This document shows, piece after piece, positions 42,101-54,100 of a DNA stretch of 60,000 nucleotides. Source of the stretch: Symsagittifera roscoffensis. Taxonomy: Eukaryota > Xenacoelomorpha > Acoela > Convolutidae. The DNA lies in NCBI RefSeq assembly GCF_963678635.1, contig NC_087070.1, forward strand, positions 33,807,955 to 33,867,954, given 5' to 3'. The position numbers and the translations under genes are program-made. Below the pieces are notes generated by a model. It saw nothing but the letters and a program-made list of their open reading frames with translations, ran no database searches and had not been told where the DNA came from. Each line of letters opens with the position of its first letter. Within the stretch, counting starts at the first letter, position 1.

Positions 42101-45100
42101 TGTTCGCCTTTCTTTTTGTGGGGCTGCTTCGGCTTGTGCTCTGTGCTGCCTTCTCCTGTCCTGTTAACTTGATCGGAAGCCCAGTTCTAGTGTCCTCCTT
42201 GAACATTGGGTGTTGTGGAGCCTTCGGACTTTCTATGTCTAAAAAAGGTATACATGGTCCGGTTCTCCGTGCGGATTTATAAGCAACATAATCGCTTAGT
42301 CGAGAAGGTCTGCATAGTCCGTATATTAAAGGGTTAGGAACAAATGCTGTACCGCTGTTTCTTAGTAACCTCGGTTGTTTGCCAAAAGTTTGTACCCAAG
42401 CAGTGTGTGGTGTGTAGGTTAGGATTTTTCCATCTATGGTCTTATGTTTTTGTTCAAACGTTTTTGGGTTCTTGACTTTTGTTGCTAACCGGATAGTTTT
42501 CCGTGCCACTTGTTCTATTCGTTTTTCGATGTTTTTGTCTATTGTTCTTTGTACTCCCTTGTGTCTTATGTTAAGTTTGTTTTTAGCTAGTTCTATAGGT
42601 TTTGAATGTGCACCTGTTTCTGGCTGTGTCGGTGAATGCGTGTTTGTAAGCGTCCTTGGTAGTGATTTACGTGTGGCTTTATGTGGTGATCCCCTCTTTT
42701 GTATGTGTACTTCGTCCTCCGACCATCGCTGGAGGTCATGCATAACTTCCGCTGGTAGAGGTGGCTTCGTAAGATTCTTTCGATCTAAACATGCATGTTT
42801 TGCGCTCTCCCAGTTTAGATTGTTTGGTGAGCTATTTGTGGCTATAATCGACAGTGGGGTATTTGGTTTTCTGCCCATATGCGCCTCAAAAGGTGAAATT
42901 TTTGTGACACCGTGTGGTGTGATTCTTAGTGTTTTTATTATTTCTGCGACACTTAGTGTTTTTATTATTTCTGCGACATCTGAAGCTAACTTATATGGTG
43001 TAATTGACTGGTCTATTTTCAGTGCCGCCAACCTACGTTTAATTGTCTGAATCATTCTTTCAACAACTCCTATAGCTCTTTGATCATCTACTGGTGCGAA
43101 TAATATTTTAATATTGTTTGTTCGACAAAAAATTTGAAATTTTTTCAGCTCTGAATGTTTGCGCTTGACCGCATCTTAATCTTCTTGGTACCCCGTTGTT
43201 AGAAATTTATCTTTGCATGAACTTGATTGCAATGTCTGCTGTTGTATTTGATACAACTTTGCTGTTGGGAACTTTGACCACTTATCTATCGCAACTAGAT
43301 TGTATGCATCCCTATTTAATTCATCCGGAAGGGGCCCCGCGAAATCTAATTGAAATTCCTCATTAGGTTCGACTACTGGTCCCATTTGGATTGAAGTATT
43401 CTTTCCTAAGATGGGTTTTAAATTCTTACCTTGCTGTGAAGTGTTTGCAGTTTTGTGCCATTTGCACAATTGATCGATGAATATGCGTGAACCAGACATG
43501 ATGACTCAAGTCCAACATAGCTGCCGATCCCGGTTGTGTCAAGTGAAGACTGTCGAGTACTGTCTGCCGCAGTTGGGATGTAATGACGATTCTCTCGTCT
43601 ATGAGTAAACAATCCTCACGGTAATGTAGCCTGTTCCGAATGTTAAACCAATACTGTCCGTAGGAAGCTTTGATAGCTTCCCAATCCCTCTTTTTTACGA
43701 AATTGATTAGGGGACGCAGGTTTTGGTCCTTCTTTATAATTGCGGCGATGAAAGGAACCCCCAGTACTCTCTGGAGTTTTCGACGGAATAGCGGCGTGTC
43801 CTTTTCCGTTTCTGTGGCTTTCTCCACTGTTGCTACTATTTCGTCCATTATTTCTTTGTGGCTGGCCTCTGTTTCTTCTTGTAGGTATACGCTGGGGTCC
43901 ACGCGGCTGACCCACATTTCTTTTTCTAGTGCGTTGTCAGTTTCCGCGTTTTCTGTTGGTGGCTGTAGTCGACTTGGCTGTTTCGGTTTCAGCTTGTGTT
44001 GTTCGCTGTTTGTGTGGATGTAGTCGACCTGGCTGTTTCCGTTTTCGGTTTATCTGTTCTCGGACTCTTCTTTCTACTACAGTTGTTTTTGATGTCGAGC
44101 TGCCTCCAAAAATGATTTTTGGGAAATTTGACTGTTTTGATCTTGGTATTAGCTCCCTTGTGTCGGCCACTGACGCGGTTGAAGTGGATGGTGTCAGTGA
44201 CTTTGTGTTGTTCATTTGTTTTCCTTTGATTGGTGGTCGCTTGTACCACCTCGGGTCAGAGAGACTTTCTTCACGGTTGGATGTGTTTTGCCAGTCTAGC
44301 GAAATTTCTGTACGACCGCGTGGTTTGTTTGTTTTTAATTCTGCTGGAATGAATCCGCCTGAGAAATCTTTCGTTTCTTTTCTGCTCATCGTTTTAAGAT
44401 TGATCGCGTTGATCGAAGTCTTGCCGCAGTTGAAAATTTTTGAATGTGCGAGAGTTGACTGTTTGTGAACAGAATTTGAGTTAGACTGAATTTTGCTTTT
44501 GGGTAGCGATTGACCGCTGTCGGAATGTTTGGAATGTTTAGTTGTTGCTTGAGCGTTTGAACTAGCATCCAATAACCCTTTATTTTCCGCGCGCTTTTTG
44601 ATCAGATCATATGGTGCTCTGTATTGATTGGGCAATTTATTTAGAATGACGTTGTCAATTATTTCTAGGTTGTTTATGAATATATTAATTGACGCTACTA
44701 CAAGTTCGTCATCGTACTCACTGGTAGGGATTGGTAATCGAACCGGATTTCGTGACATATAATCTATTAGTCCCATTTTGCTTCCGGCGAAATGCTTAAT
44801 ATCAAAATAAATGGTATTAATCTAGCAATCTAGCGGGTTAGTCGGCTTTGACTTGTCTTTGATCGTTCGCTTGCGTTTAAAGCGCTGATTAAAGCTTGGT
44901 GGTAAAATGTTAGCCGTATAGGTAGTATTTGAAGTGTTCAACTGCCCATACGACCCCTAATAGTTCTAGTTCGTTGACTGAATATTTCTCCTCGAGAGTT
45001 TAAAAAATCGTGACGCGTATGCTATAGCCACCCAACCTTCTGCTGAGTACTGTTCTAATGCCGCTCCTAGCCCTTTGTTAGATGCGTCACAGACGATGCG

Positions 45101-48100
45101 CGTGTCTAAATGTTGGTCAAAATGTTTATTTTGTGTTATTTTAGCTACCAGTTGTAAAATGTTCAGCTAAGTTGTGTTCAGGTAACCAATTGATGGGTCT
45201 GTTTTGTTTTCTTTTTTAGTAACGGCCGTAGAGCTGCCGCTGTTTGTGCTAGATTTGGTATGTATCTTGAAAGGTGGTGTATTGAGCCCATGAAACTTTT
45301 AAGTTGTTTGAAAGTTTTGGGAAGCGATAATTTTTCGATCGCTTCAGTTTTTTTATCATTGTTTTGGTTCCTTCACTGTTGATGTTGAAACCTAACCACT
45401 CAACTTGCTTGCATTCGAACTTACATTTTTCTAGGGAAATTGCGAGATTTTCCTCGTCGAGTTTCGTTAGCCCCGTTTGGAGTTTTTGTCGGTGTGTCTC
45501 TATGGTTCCTTTCGTAACAATTAGGATATCGTCCAGATATGCGTAAGTATTATTACAGTTAGTAAGTGTTAAATCCACTGCTTTCTGAAACTCTTCCGGC
45601 ATATCCGTAAGCCCGTAAAATCGCGTCTGGAGTTGGTACGTTCCTGTAGCATTACCGCCAATGAGGCTGAAGTTTGTTTATTTCTGTTTCGAGCCTTTCT
45701 TGTAGATGTATTGGTATCAATTTGTTTAATTCTGTTCGACCCTTTCTTGTAGATGTATTGGTATACGTCTGCCCGTTCGCTGTATCGGTTCGAACTCTTT
45801 ACTGAATTGTGTTCTCATTACGTGGTGTTTTGACTTTCCTATGCGTACGCATAGTTAATGAAATTTATCCTTGACCCATTGTTTAATTTCGTGGTTTGAC
45901 TCTTCGTTTTCCTGAATCAATCTAATGCCGATGCGTTGTAATAGGTTCCGTCCTATGAGATTTGCCTTGTGGTTATCCGCTATGATGAACGGAGCTGTTT
46001 GTATTTTCCATCCTCCCGACTCAATTGTAATTATCAGTCTTCCTTTTGGATGTATTGATTCGCCGTTATAGCATGCTAAATTTCTGGCAGTATCCTCCGG
46101 TGGGATATTTTTAAAAACTGCCGTTTGATCATTTTGTTGTATTCGTTGAGCGGTTTTTTCGTTTAGGAAAGACACCGAGCTGCCCGAGTCAGCAATAGCG
46201 AATAGTTTTGTTATGTTTTTCTTCAATTTAACAATATGTCAATTTAGCTCGTCTTCCGATAGTGTTTTTGTGTTTTCTATTTCGAATGATTCCGATATCG
46301 CCCTTACGGAGAATTTGTCTATTTGGTAGTTCTCCCAACCATTGTTTGTGGTGAACTCAGCATATGAGACAGGGTCATTGTCGGTTTCCTTGCTCTCTAT
46401 TTCTGTTTCCTCTTGCTGTTCTTCATTTGTGTTTCCTAAGTAATTTACGTTTGTAGAACGACAAACTTTTGCGAAGTGTCCGCGTTTTGCGCATTTCGAG
46501 CATATTTTGTCTTTTGCTGGGCATGATTGTAGGTGGTTCGGACCATATTGATTCCCACACTTATAACATTGTCTTGAATTTGTGTTTCGTTGTTGTTGTT
46601 GCTGACCCCTTGTGTTTTGTGATCCACGTGGGTACGGTCGGCCGCGGAAACCGCCCCGACCTCGCCGATTGTTTTGATTGTACTGCTGGTTTTGTCTGCC
46701 ACGTGTATTAACGTAATGTACCGGCTCTTGTTTCGGAGTCAATGTTTGACCTCCGAGCGGGTTTATTTTCATTGTACGTCTGTGTTCTATTCCTTTTTCT
46801 CGTCGTATCGCATACTCGTATGCCTCCTGCGGGCTACGTGTTTGTGCCAGCAATTTTTTCGTTGTTCATGTGGGCGGTAAACATATACCTTACCCACTCG
46901 CTTTCTCGATCGACGCAGTCAGCCCTTGAAGCTAGTTCCACTAGGTCAGCATGAAATTGTTCTTGACTTTCTGCTTTCTTCTGTTTTCGACAGATAAAGT
47001 TATACCTCTCAAAAGCTATTATGCGTGTCGTGACGAATATTTCTTCCAATACAGTCATGAGTTCTTGTGTAGTTACCGTGTGTAGTTGTAAATTAGGTCG
47101 TTTTTGTTGGATTTGTCGCTGTCCTTCAGCGCCGAGACACATGAAAAGATAGCTGCGCACAATTGCGTCCGCTTCGTCTCATCTGAATGAATTACACAGA
47201 ACTCCTTTTTCCCGCGCTTTTTTCACGTGGTTTTTCCAGCCCACTTCTTTTTTCTTGATTACGTACGTCTCGGTTTTTTCTTTGAGCTTCTGTTTTGCCG
47301 GTTATCTCGACCTCGTATACTGGTTCAGATGGCTCTACTAGTTGTGGTCTTGCTCGTAGGAGATTTCGAATTTCGATGCCGTCTTTCGCGAATACTGCCA
47401 TCTTCAGTATTGCTGCCCATTTTGTCCACTCTAATGGGTGTTCGGCCGATGCTCTTTCGCAGAATGGGTTTATGTTTAGCGGGTTCTTCGAAAATCCTGC
47501 TGGCTGCGCCATGTCATACCGCTAAGTCCTCAAGGTATGAATTGCTAATTCCTGAATCCGTATGGATAGATAATATCGGGCTTGTGAGAGAGAGAATTTA
47601 AAACAACTATTTAATGTTAACGTTAATTCTCTTTCTGAACCGTAGTTCACTTTAACCGCCGTTCTCGTCCTCGCTATCAAGGTCAATCGACCAGTACACA
47701 TTAACGTTACATAATATCAAAACATAAATGATGTATAAATACATAATAAGTTTTATATGGAGTTTTATCTATCCATGCCGGATGACAATAAGGTTGATTC
47801 GACCCCTGCCGACTAGAACGGTCCCGCCTTTGTACTATTTTAAGATCCCAATTTTTGAAATATTTTTGGTCAAAAATGATGCAAAAAGTGCCTAAAAACG
47901 CCTTGTTTTCCAATATTGCCTTGGCGCAGAAAATTTGGCCGAAACTTGGTCTTTTTAATGCTTTGGGAGATCTCGGAAAAACAAATTAGATCTAAAAACA
48001 AGAAGGGCGACAATTAATTTTTTTTTAAATTTGCCGCGCCCCTTCGAGAAAATCCTAGGTCAGCCCTGTTAGTACCGTTAAGTTTAACCGTAAAGTGATA

Positions 48101-51100
48101 AATTTGTATGTTTCAACTCAAGCGAGTATGAGAAATGCATGCTATGTTATAATTAGAAATCGCGGCTGTTGAGTACAATAATGATGCGAAAGCGACTGAT
48201 GATGTTGGTGATTTTAGATGGACTACATGGGAGAAGAGAAGGAGTTTCTGATTGGTCAGTTGGAGGCGGCAGGTGTCCCCCACAAGGCCAGTCGCAGTGG
48301 ATCATCAGCAAGCACACACCACCCCGAAGGGATGCCCTCGGGGGGAGGGAAGAAACATGACACATCATCCACGCTCTCACCCACAACACCCGATGAGCAC
48401 CCCAGTCTGTAAGAAACCCCAGCTCAACATTTGCAATAACTGTGAACTAATGGCGTTATCGTGTTTTTTTATGAGGTGGAAACTGACAAAAGTTTGTGGA
48501 TGTCGCTTTTGATAACTTCAAAATTGGGTCCTGATCGTTCTTGATCAGTTCGTCGTTCCTTTTCCTCGAAATTCAAAACTAACTGGCTCTTAGAGAGTGA
48601 ATTGAGAATTGAGTTCCAAAATCTACAGCTAAAAGGACATACTTGTTATATAAAAATGGGGGCATACAGTTATAAATGAGATATAGTTGGTGCATATTAT
48701 ATCAGTCAGGAATAGTTGCAGTTACTGAGTTCTCATTGAAGATAGAGAATTCGTTTTTTTTTCTGGTTATTAAAAAGGAACGTGTCGTTCCTGAAATCGC
48801 TTTTAACAAGTTTCGTCCTAGACAAGCGATGATTTTTTTTCGTTTTTTTTTACAGGAAAAGTCTCAAAATTTATTTAGGCTCAAATTTACGTTTTCGCGG
48901 TTTGACTGCTGACTTCTTTACCCTTGCAATAAGCAAGGGTTTTGCAATCGTGTGCTAGACTTTTTTCCCGTAAATATCTTTGTTCACAGGACTCATCTGA
49001 ACTCCTGGTGGTACCTTGGTTCATAATGATTTCAAATGTTTGTGTCTACTGCACAGTTAGACTGGGGGTAACGAATTCTCCTGGGTTCGAATCTGACTAG
49101 GAATTATTTTTTTTCAAACGGTAAATATTCTGATTCCAAAAAATTTCGGCCTATTGTCTGCTTATGTTTTTTCCGCTTAGTTGCCACATCTAAGAATCTT
49201 TTTGCTGCAAACATTTTTCACCGTAGTTGTTTCAAGTGTTACAGGATATTAAAAGTCGGGACCAATCGAATTTGTTTTCTACATAGGTTGTAATTTTAAA
49301 CATAAATGTTTCCCATTAGTTTAGAATTCGATTTTTTTTTTCGTTGTGAAAGGTTTCTGTCCATCCAGATAATTTCGGCTTTGTTACCTCTTGGTTATTA
49401 TGAATTCAAATTCAATCAACTATCCGGCGCATCTGGAGTAAAGGTAACCCAACTGCTCGAGACCGCAAAGGGTTGCGGTTCGAGTTCGACCGGGGCCTCT
49501 TTTTTGCAAACTTTAGTTGTGCTTTTTCGGGTTATTGTCTGTCTGTTGGGGGTTAAAGCAATTCTTCCAAGATAAAGTCCGGGATTTCGATTCCAGTCGA
49601 TCGAAACATGTTTTTTTTTCGCAAATAGAAAATTTTTGGCTAATTTAGATTATTGTTGGTCTGCTTATTTTTGTCGGCTTAGTTCTGCAGAAATGATTTA
49701 AAGTTTCTAATGATGCAGACATTTTTTTCCGGATTGTTTGGGCTTTTGTTGCAACTTTTTGTTGACAATTTCTTCTTTTGTTTCATTTTCTTTCTGTTTC
49801 ATTTTAATCATAGCCTCTGTGTTTAAAGTTAGTTTTTGAACTGATTGTCATGTTATGAAATGGCTGTTTTAAGAGTCAATCGATGAACCTAGTTCAGACT
49901 CTTTTATAGGTCGTAATGATATTGTTGATGTTTAGCGCCGGACTCTCTAGTGTGAAGTACAAGAAACTACAGGAACAGTATGACGAACTGACTCACGAAA
50001 ACTATCGGCTAGAAGCAAGTGAGTAGAAGTCAATATTTTTGTAGCCACGCGCGACAGCTGACAACAAATGAAAACATCATACAACTAGGAACTGCATTTA
50101 AACATTAGCGAACGCTTATTAGCGATTGTGGTATTTGTTGCTGAAAATGGAGCTTTGTGCGCAACTGGAGATTGGTGTTTTTGTATGGATTCCTTTCTCC
50201 AATATTCATGGCTGTATTTCTGCATTATTTCAATAGCAAGAGCTTCATCCCCAGTTTACGAGCAGCCGTGGTCGAGTGGGTTAGGCACATGTCTCTCAAC
50301 GCGAGGGTCATGCGTTCGAACTGAGCAGGCCGGCGGCTAATAATAAAATCCCCAGTAGAATTATGAGCAATTTTCGCATTTTCTTGAATGTTTTGAGCTC
50401 TTTTTGCCCTATTTCCTTTCGTGTATGCGGAGTGCAGCTTATGTGGTATTTGTTCTAGTGAAAGACGATCTAAGAGGGAGGTGTGAGGAACAGGAGCAAG
50501 AGATTCAAGAAATGCAAGAAAAAGTGAGTGTAGTCGCTTAATGACCTCATTATCACCACAATATTTGACATCCTCGAGTTTATAGAGCACTGAGTATTGT
50601 TTTAAACAACTTCTGATTTAGAAATTTATTTGCACTGAGCTTCAAAACAGTATATTATGTTTTTTTACCATGTTCTTAAATCGAGTGTTCTCAAATATTG
50701 GAAAACTTGATATCATTTTTAAGAGTCGCGGTGAAAGTAGTTCAGACTTTTATAGAGGTCGCGATGATTTTTTTTTCGTTTATTTTTTTTCAGGAAAAAA
50801 AGTGTTAAGTTTGTACAGGCTCAAAATTACTTTTTCGCGGTTTGACTTTTGATTTCTAACAATTTTTTTGTTAAAACAATTTACTACAAAGGAAGGTAAA
50901 CTCCACTATCGAACAGCAAAAGTGTAAATGTCACGTTGTGTGAGTAACTTCTAAATTCACAAGTGGTATTTAATTTCCAGATTTCTCATCGAAATAAAAT
51001 TTTCACCTATTGTTTCAGTTTTCTCAAACTGAGTTAATTTTATCAAAAAAATCTCAATCATAAATTGTTTAGATTTTCAAAGAGCTCCAAGGCTATGTTT

Positions 51101-54100
51101 TTTTTTCATTGAAATTGCGAAATTTAAGTTTTAAAAAAAAAACAAGTCAGTATTTTTCTGTTTGTTTGTATTCATTGACTCTTTTCCAACTGTCTGTTAG
51201 CAATGTTTTTTATTTATGGTTCTTTATTCTCATGATGTGTTTTCTGTTTAGATGTCGGAGATGTCCGAATTGGCCAAACATGCGAGACAGTACAAAGACG
51301 AAGTGGATGAACTGAGAAGTGAAATCACGAAAACAGTTAGTTTTAAATTAATTTTCCCTTTCCTAAATGACCATATAAGACGGCAAGGCAAGCACAAGTA
51401 CGATACCTGTATATGAAGCTGAAAAATCTTCTACGTCTTCGGAGTTATGTAGTTTTTGTTGTCAGTGAGATGATATGAAGCGAGCATCATTAATTTTGCG
51501 ATATTAGTTTAATAAATAGCATTCAAAAGTTGTTGCTAATTTGATAAACTTGCTCTAAATAATAAACGTACTGCAATTTAAATTAAACTTGCCAAGTTAC
51601 CACTAGCTTTTAAACAGATACAGGCTGTTCTTTCACAATTCGTTTTGACTGTAATTACAGACAACTTGTTACTTATTGTCTCGTTGAATTTGAAAGCCAT
51701 TCCACAGCGCCTTGAAGCAATTTCATGATAATTGTTCTGAGTATCTTGGTTGATATATATTTGCGACTGAACCTTGGAGCTGTAAATGTTCATTTGTTTC
51801 TATTAAGTGGGAAGAAAGTGTACTGATTAGTGTATGATGTGTTTGTGTGTTTGATTTGATGTAGGCCAAACTGGAGTCGCAAGTGGATACCCTGAAGAAG
51901 AAACTGGAGGAGATGGGAGACATGAAGAGACAACTGAAGGTGCTGGAGGAGAAGAACCTCTCATACATGCAGAACAACTTCCAACTGGAGGAGGTACAGT
52001 CATATCACTTTTCCTTTTTAAAAAGTAGCCAAACAGAGTTTAGTTTCCTCATGCAGATGCCACCCGCCAAGCTCATGTCTTCTTGCAATTATCCCAAGCC
52101 GAACTAAATTGTAAACGTACAATTTCATAGAAGGTATACTTTTAAGTTTTGGCTTGAAAATAAAATTATTATACTGAAAACCATAGCCGAAAGTTGAGTT
52201 TTGGAGTCCAGTGATTGAACTGAATTTATATGCAAATTTAATTTGATTGGGTTCCAATTGGGTCTAGAGTTTTCTTAAATGTCAATAAGCGAACTGCAGA
52301 CTTCTTCAGGTATTGAAGTTTTTGGTTAGTTTTTTTTTCATGAAAGAGTCAGAAAAGTTATTCACGCTCAAGTTTGATTTTCCGCGGTTGGATTTTAATT
52401 CTGTTGCGCTTGCAATTAGCAAGCGTCATCAAATCGGGATGATGATTTTTTTTCAGGCTAAAAACCACCGAATCAGTCGATTGCGTGGTTCATATTTGAA
52501 CGAAATACAGCTTCTTTGCTGCACATATGACAGAGGTAACGTCCATGCCTGGGACGGCGAAAGTCAAGGTTCCCATTCCGGCCAGTAGATGTTTTTATGG
52601 CAGTTTATTTATTTCCGCTTGAAGAAAAAATAATTGTCGGACCATTTTTTGTTTACTTTTTAAGGGCTTACTTTCCAAAGCATGGAATTTTTCTTTCAAA
52701 GAATCATGTTTTGTATTTGAAATTTTACCCAGAAATGATAGTCTTTTACCTAGAAATGGTAGTCCACCATAGTCTTTTCGGCTGATTTTTCCCCCGATAA
52801 ATGATTTTCAATGTTTAATTAATCGCGGTGATAGTGTTTTTTGACTTTTTTTTCAAATTGAACATCAGTTGAGACATGTGTGAAAGTTTTGAACAGTTTT
52901 CGAATTTTGTGGCGTACGTCTCAATTTCTGTCTGTTAGTTTACAATGATATCCTTATTAGGAGTCGATTCTCTTACATAGGTCTTGATGTTTTCTTTCTG
53001 GAAAAATTTTAAAATTTGTTCAGGTTCAAATTTACTTTTCAGCTGTTTTTGATTTCTTCAAGTTCAGTTCATTTCTGTTAAGTGGAGTTCTTTTCCTTTG
53101 TTAAAAGGAAGGCCGTTTCCACTATCGAACAGCAAAAGTGTAAAGAGCACGAAATTCATGATCAACTTCTAATTTTGGAGATAGAATTTAATTATCAGAT
53201 TTCTCAACGAAATACATGTTTTACCTATTGATCCAGTTTTCTCAAATTGAATTAAATTCCGCAAAAACTTTTAATTTATATTTTTTCGAGAAATTCAAAC
53301 CGCTCTAAGGCCATCTCTTGTTTCTTGGAAATTCGAAAATTGAGCTGTGCCAAAAACAAGTCGTTTTTTTCCTGGTTACTTGTGTTTATTGACTTTTTTC
53401 CTACTGTCTGCATCGCAAGTGCTAGTGAGCCACGTTATGCAATGGAAGTTAAATTACGCTCTCCAAAAATGAAAAGTGTATTTGGAGTGAAAAAACTTGA
53501 TTGACTTGTAGTTTAGAAAGAGGACTTCATTTTTCAGAATTCTCAGCTGGTTTTAAAAGTTAACGATTGGCCCAGTTTTCTCTAATTGGGTTATTCTTTG
53601 AAAAAAAAACGTTATATATAAGATGTTCGAAAGCAAGCGTCTTGTAATCGGTAACTAGATTTTTCCCGTAAACAACTTTTCTTACAAATTTTCAACTTGC
53701 TTTTTTATTGAAACTATTTAAGCTCCAGACGCCTTTGCACTTGGCCTTGAGGGAATGCCTTTGCCTTTTCGTCGTATGGTACGAAGTTCGAATCTCGGCC
53801 GGACCTTTTTTTTGTCTCAACTAGTGTCTGCTCGTACATTGTCGCCTTTGTTTCCATTTCGTAAGCTTAGTTCTTTTGCTAATCTAAAAATCCATTGTCT
53901 GGCTCGGCATTCGACAGAATGCCTATTTGACTAAATCAGGTATTATGAAAATGTATGGGGTTGCGTTTTTATATTTCTAAGACGCTTTGGAATGTTTTCT
54001 TTCATTTTTTGCTAAAATTTTTATTTTCTCAAACTATTCTGCTGTTTTTTTAAACAAGGTTATAGTTGTAAAGACCGCCTGCTCCCTTGTGTGTTTGCAT

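Larger units (their letters stand above)
41102..47787 (-). mobile_element. Complete-ended Ty3/gypsy-like LTR retrotransposon in HOOK intron 5
   Basis: 6,686 bases between two 276-base LTRs, flanked on both sides by the 5-base duplication ATAAG (41097-41101 and 47788-47792). The ends are TGTCAT...ATGACA. On the - strand the order is gag, protease, RT, RNase H, integrase, as in Ty3/gypsy. The LTRs differ at only four places by eye, so the insertion is recent, yet RT has lost its first half and other frames are shifted. It lies antisense to HOOK. Confidence 0.95.

Noticed and set aside
42436-43050. 204-codon + strand frame resembling a membrane protein
   Set aside because: Antisense shadow of the integrase C-terminal region.
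49434-49510. tRNA gene with T-run terminator
   Set aside because: No complete cloverleaf by eye; shares its body with the SINE-B copies.
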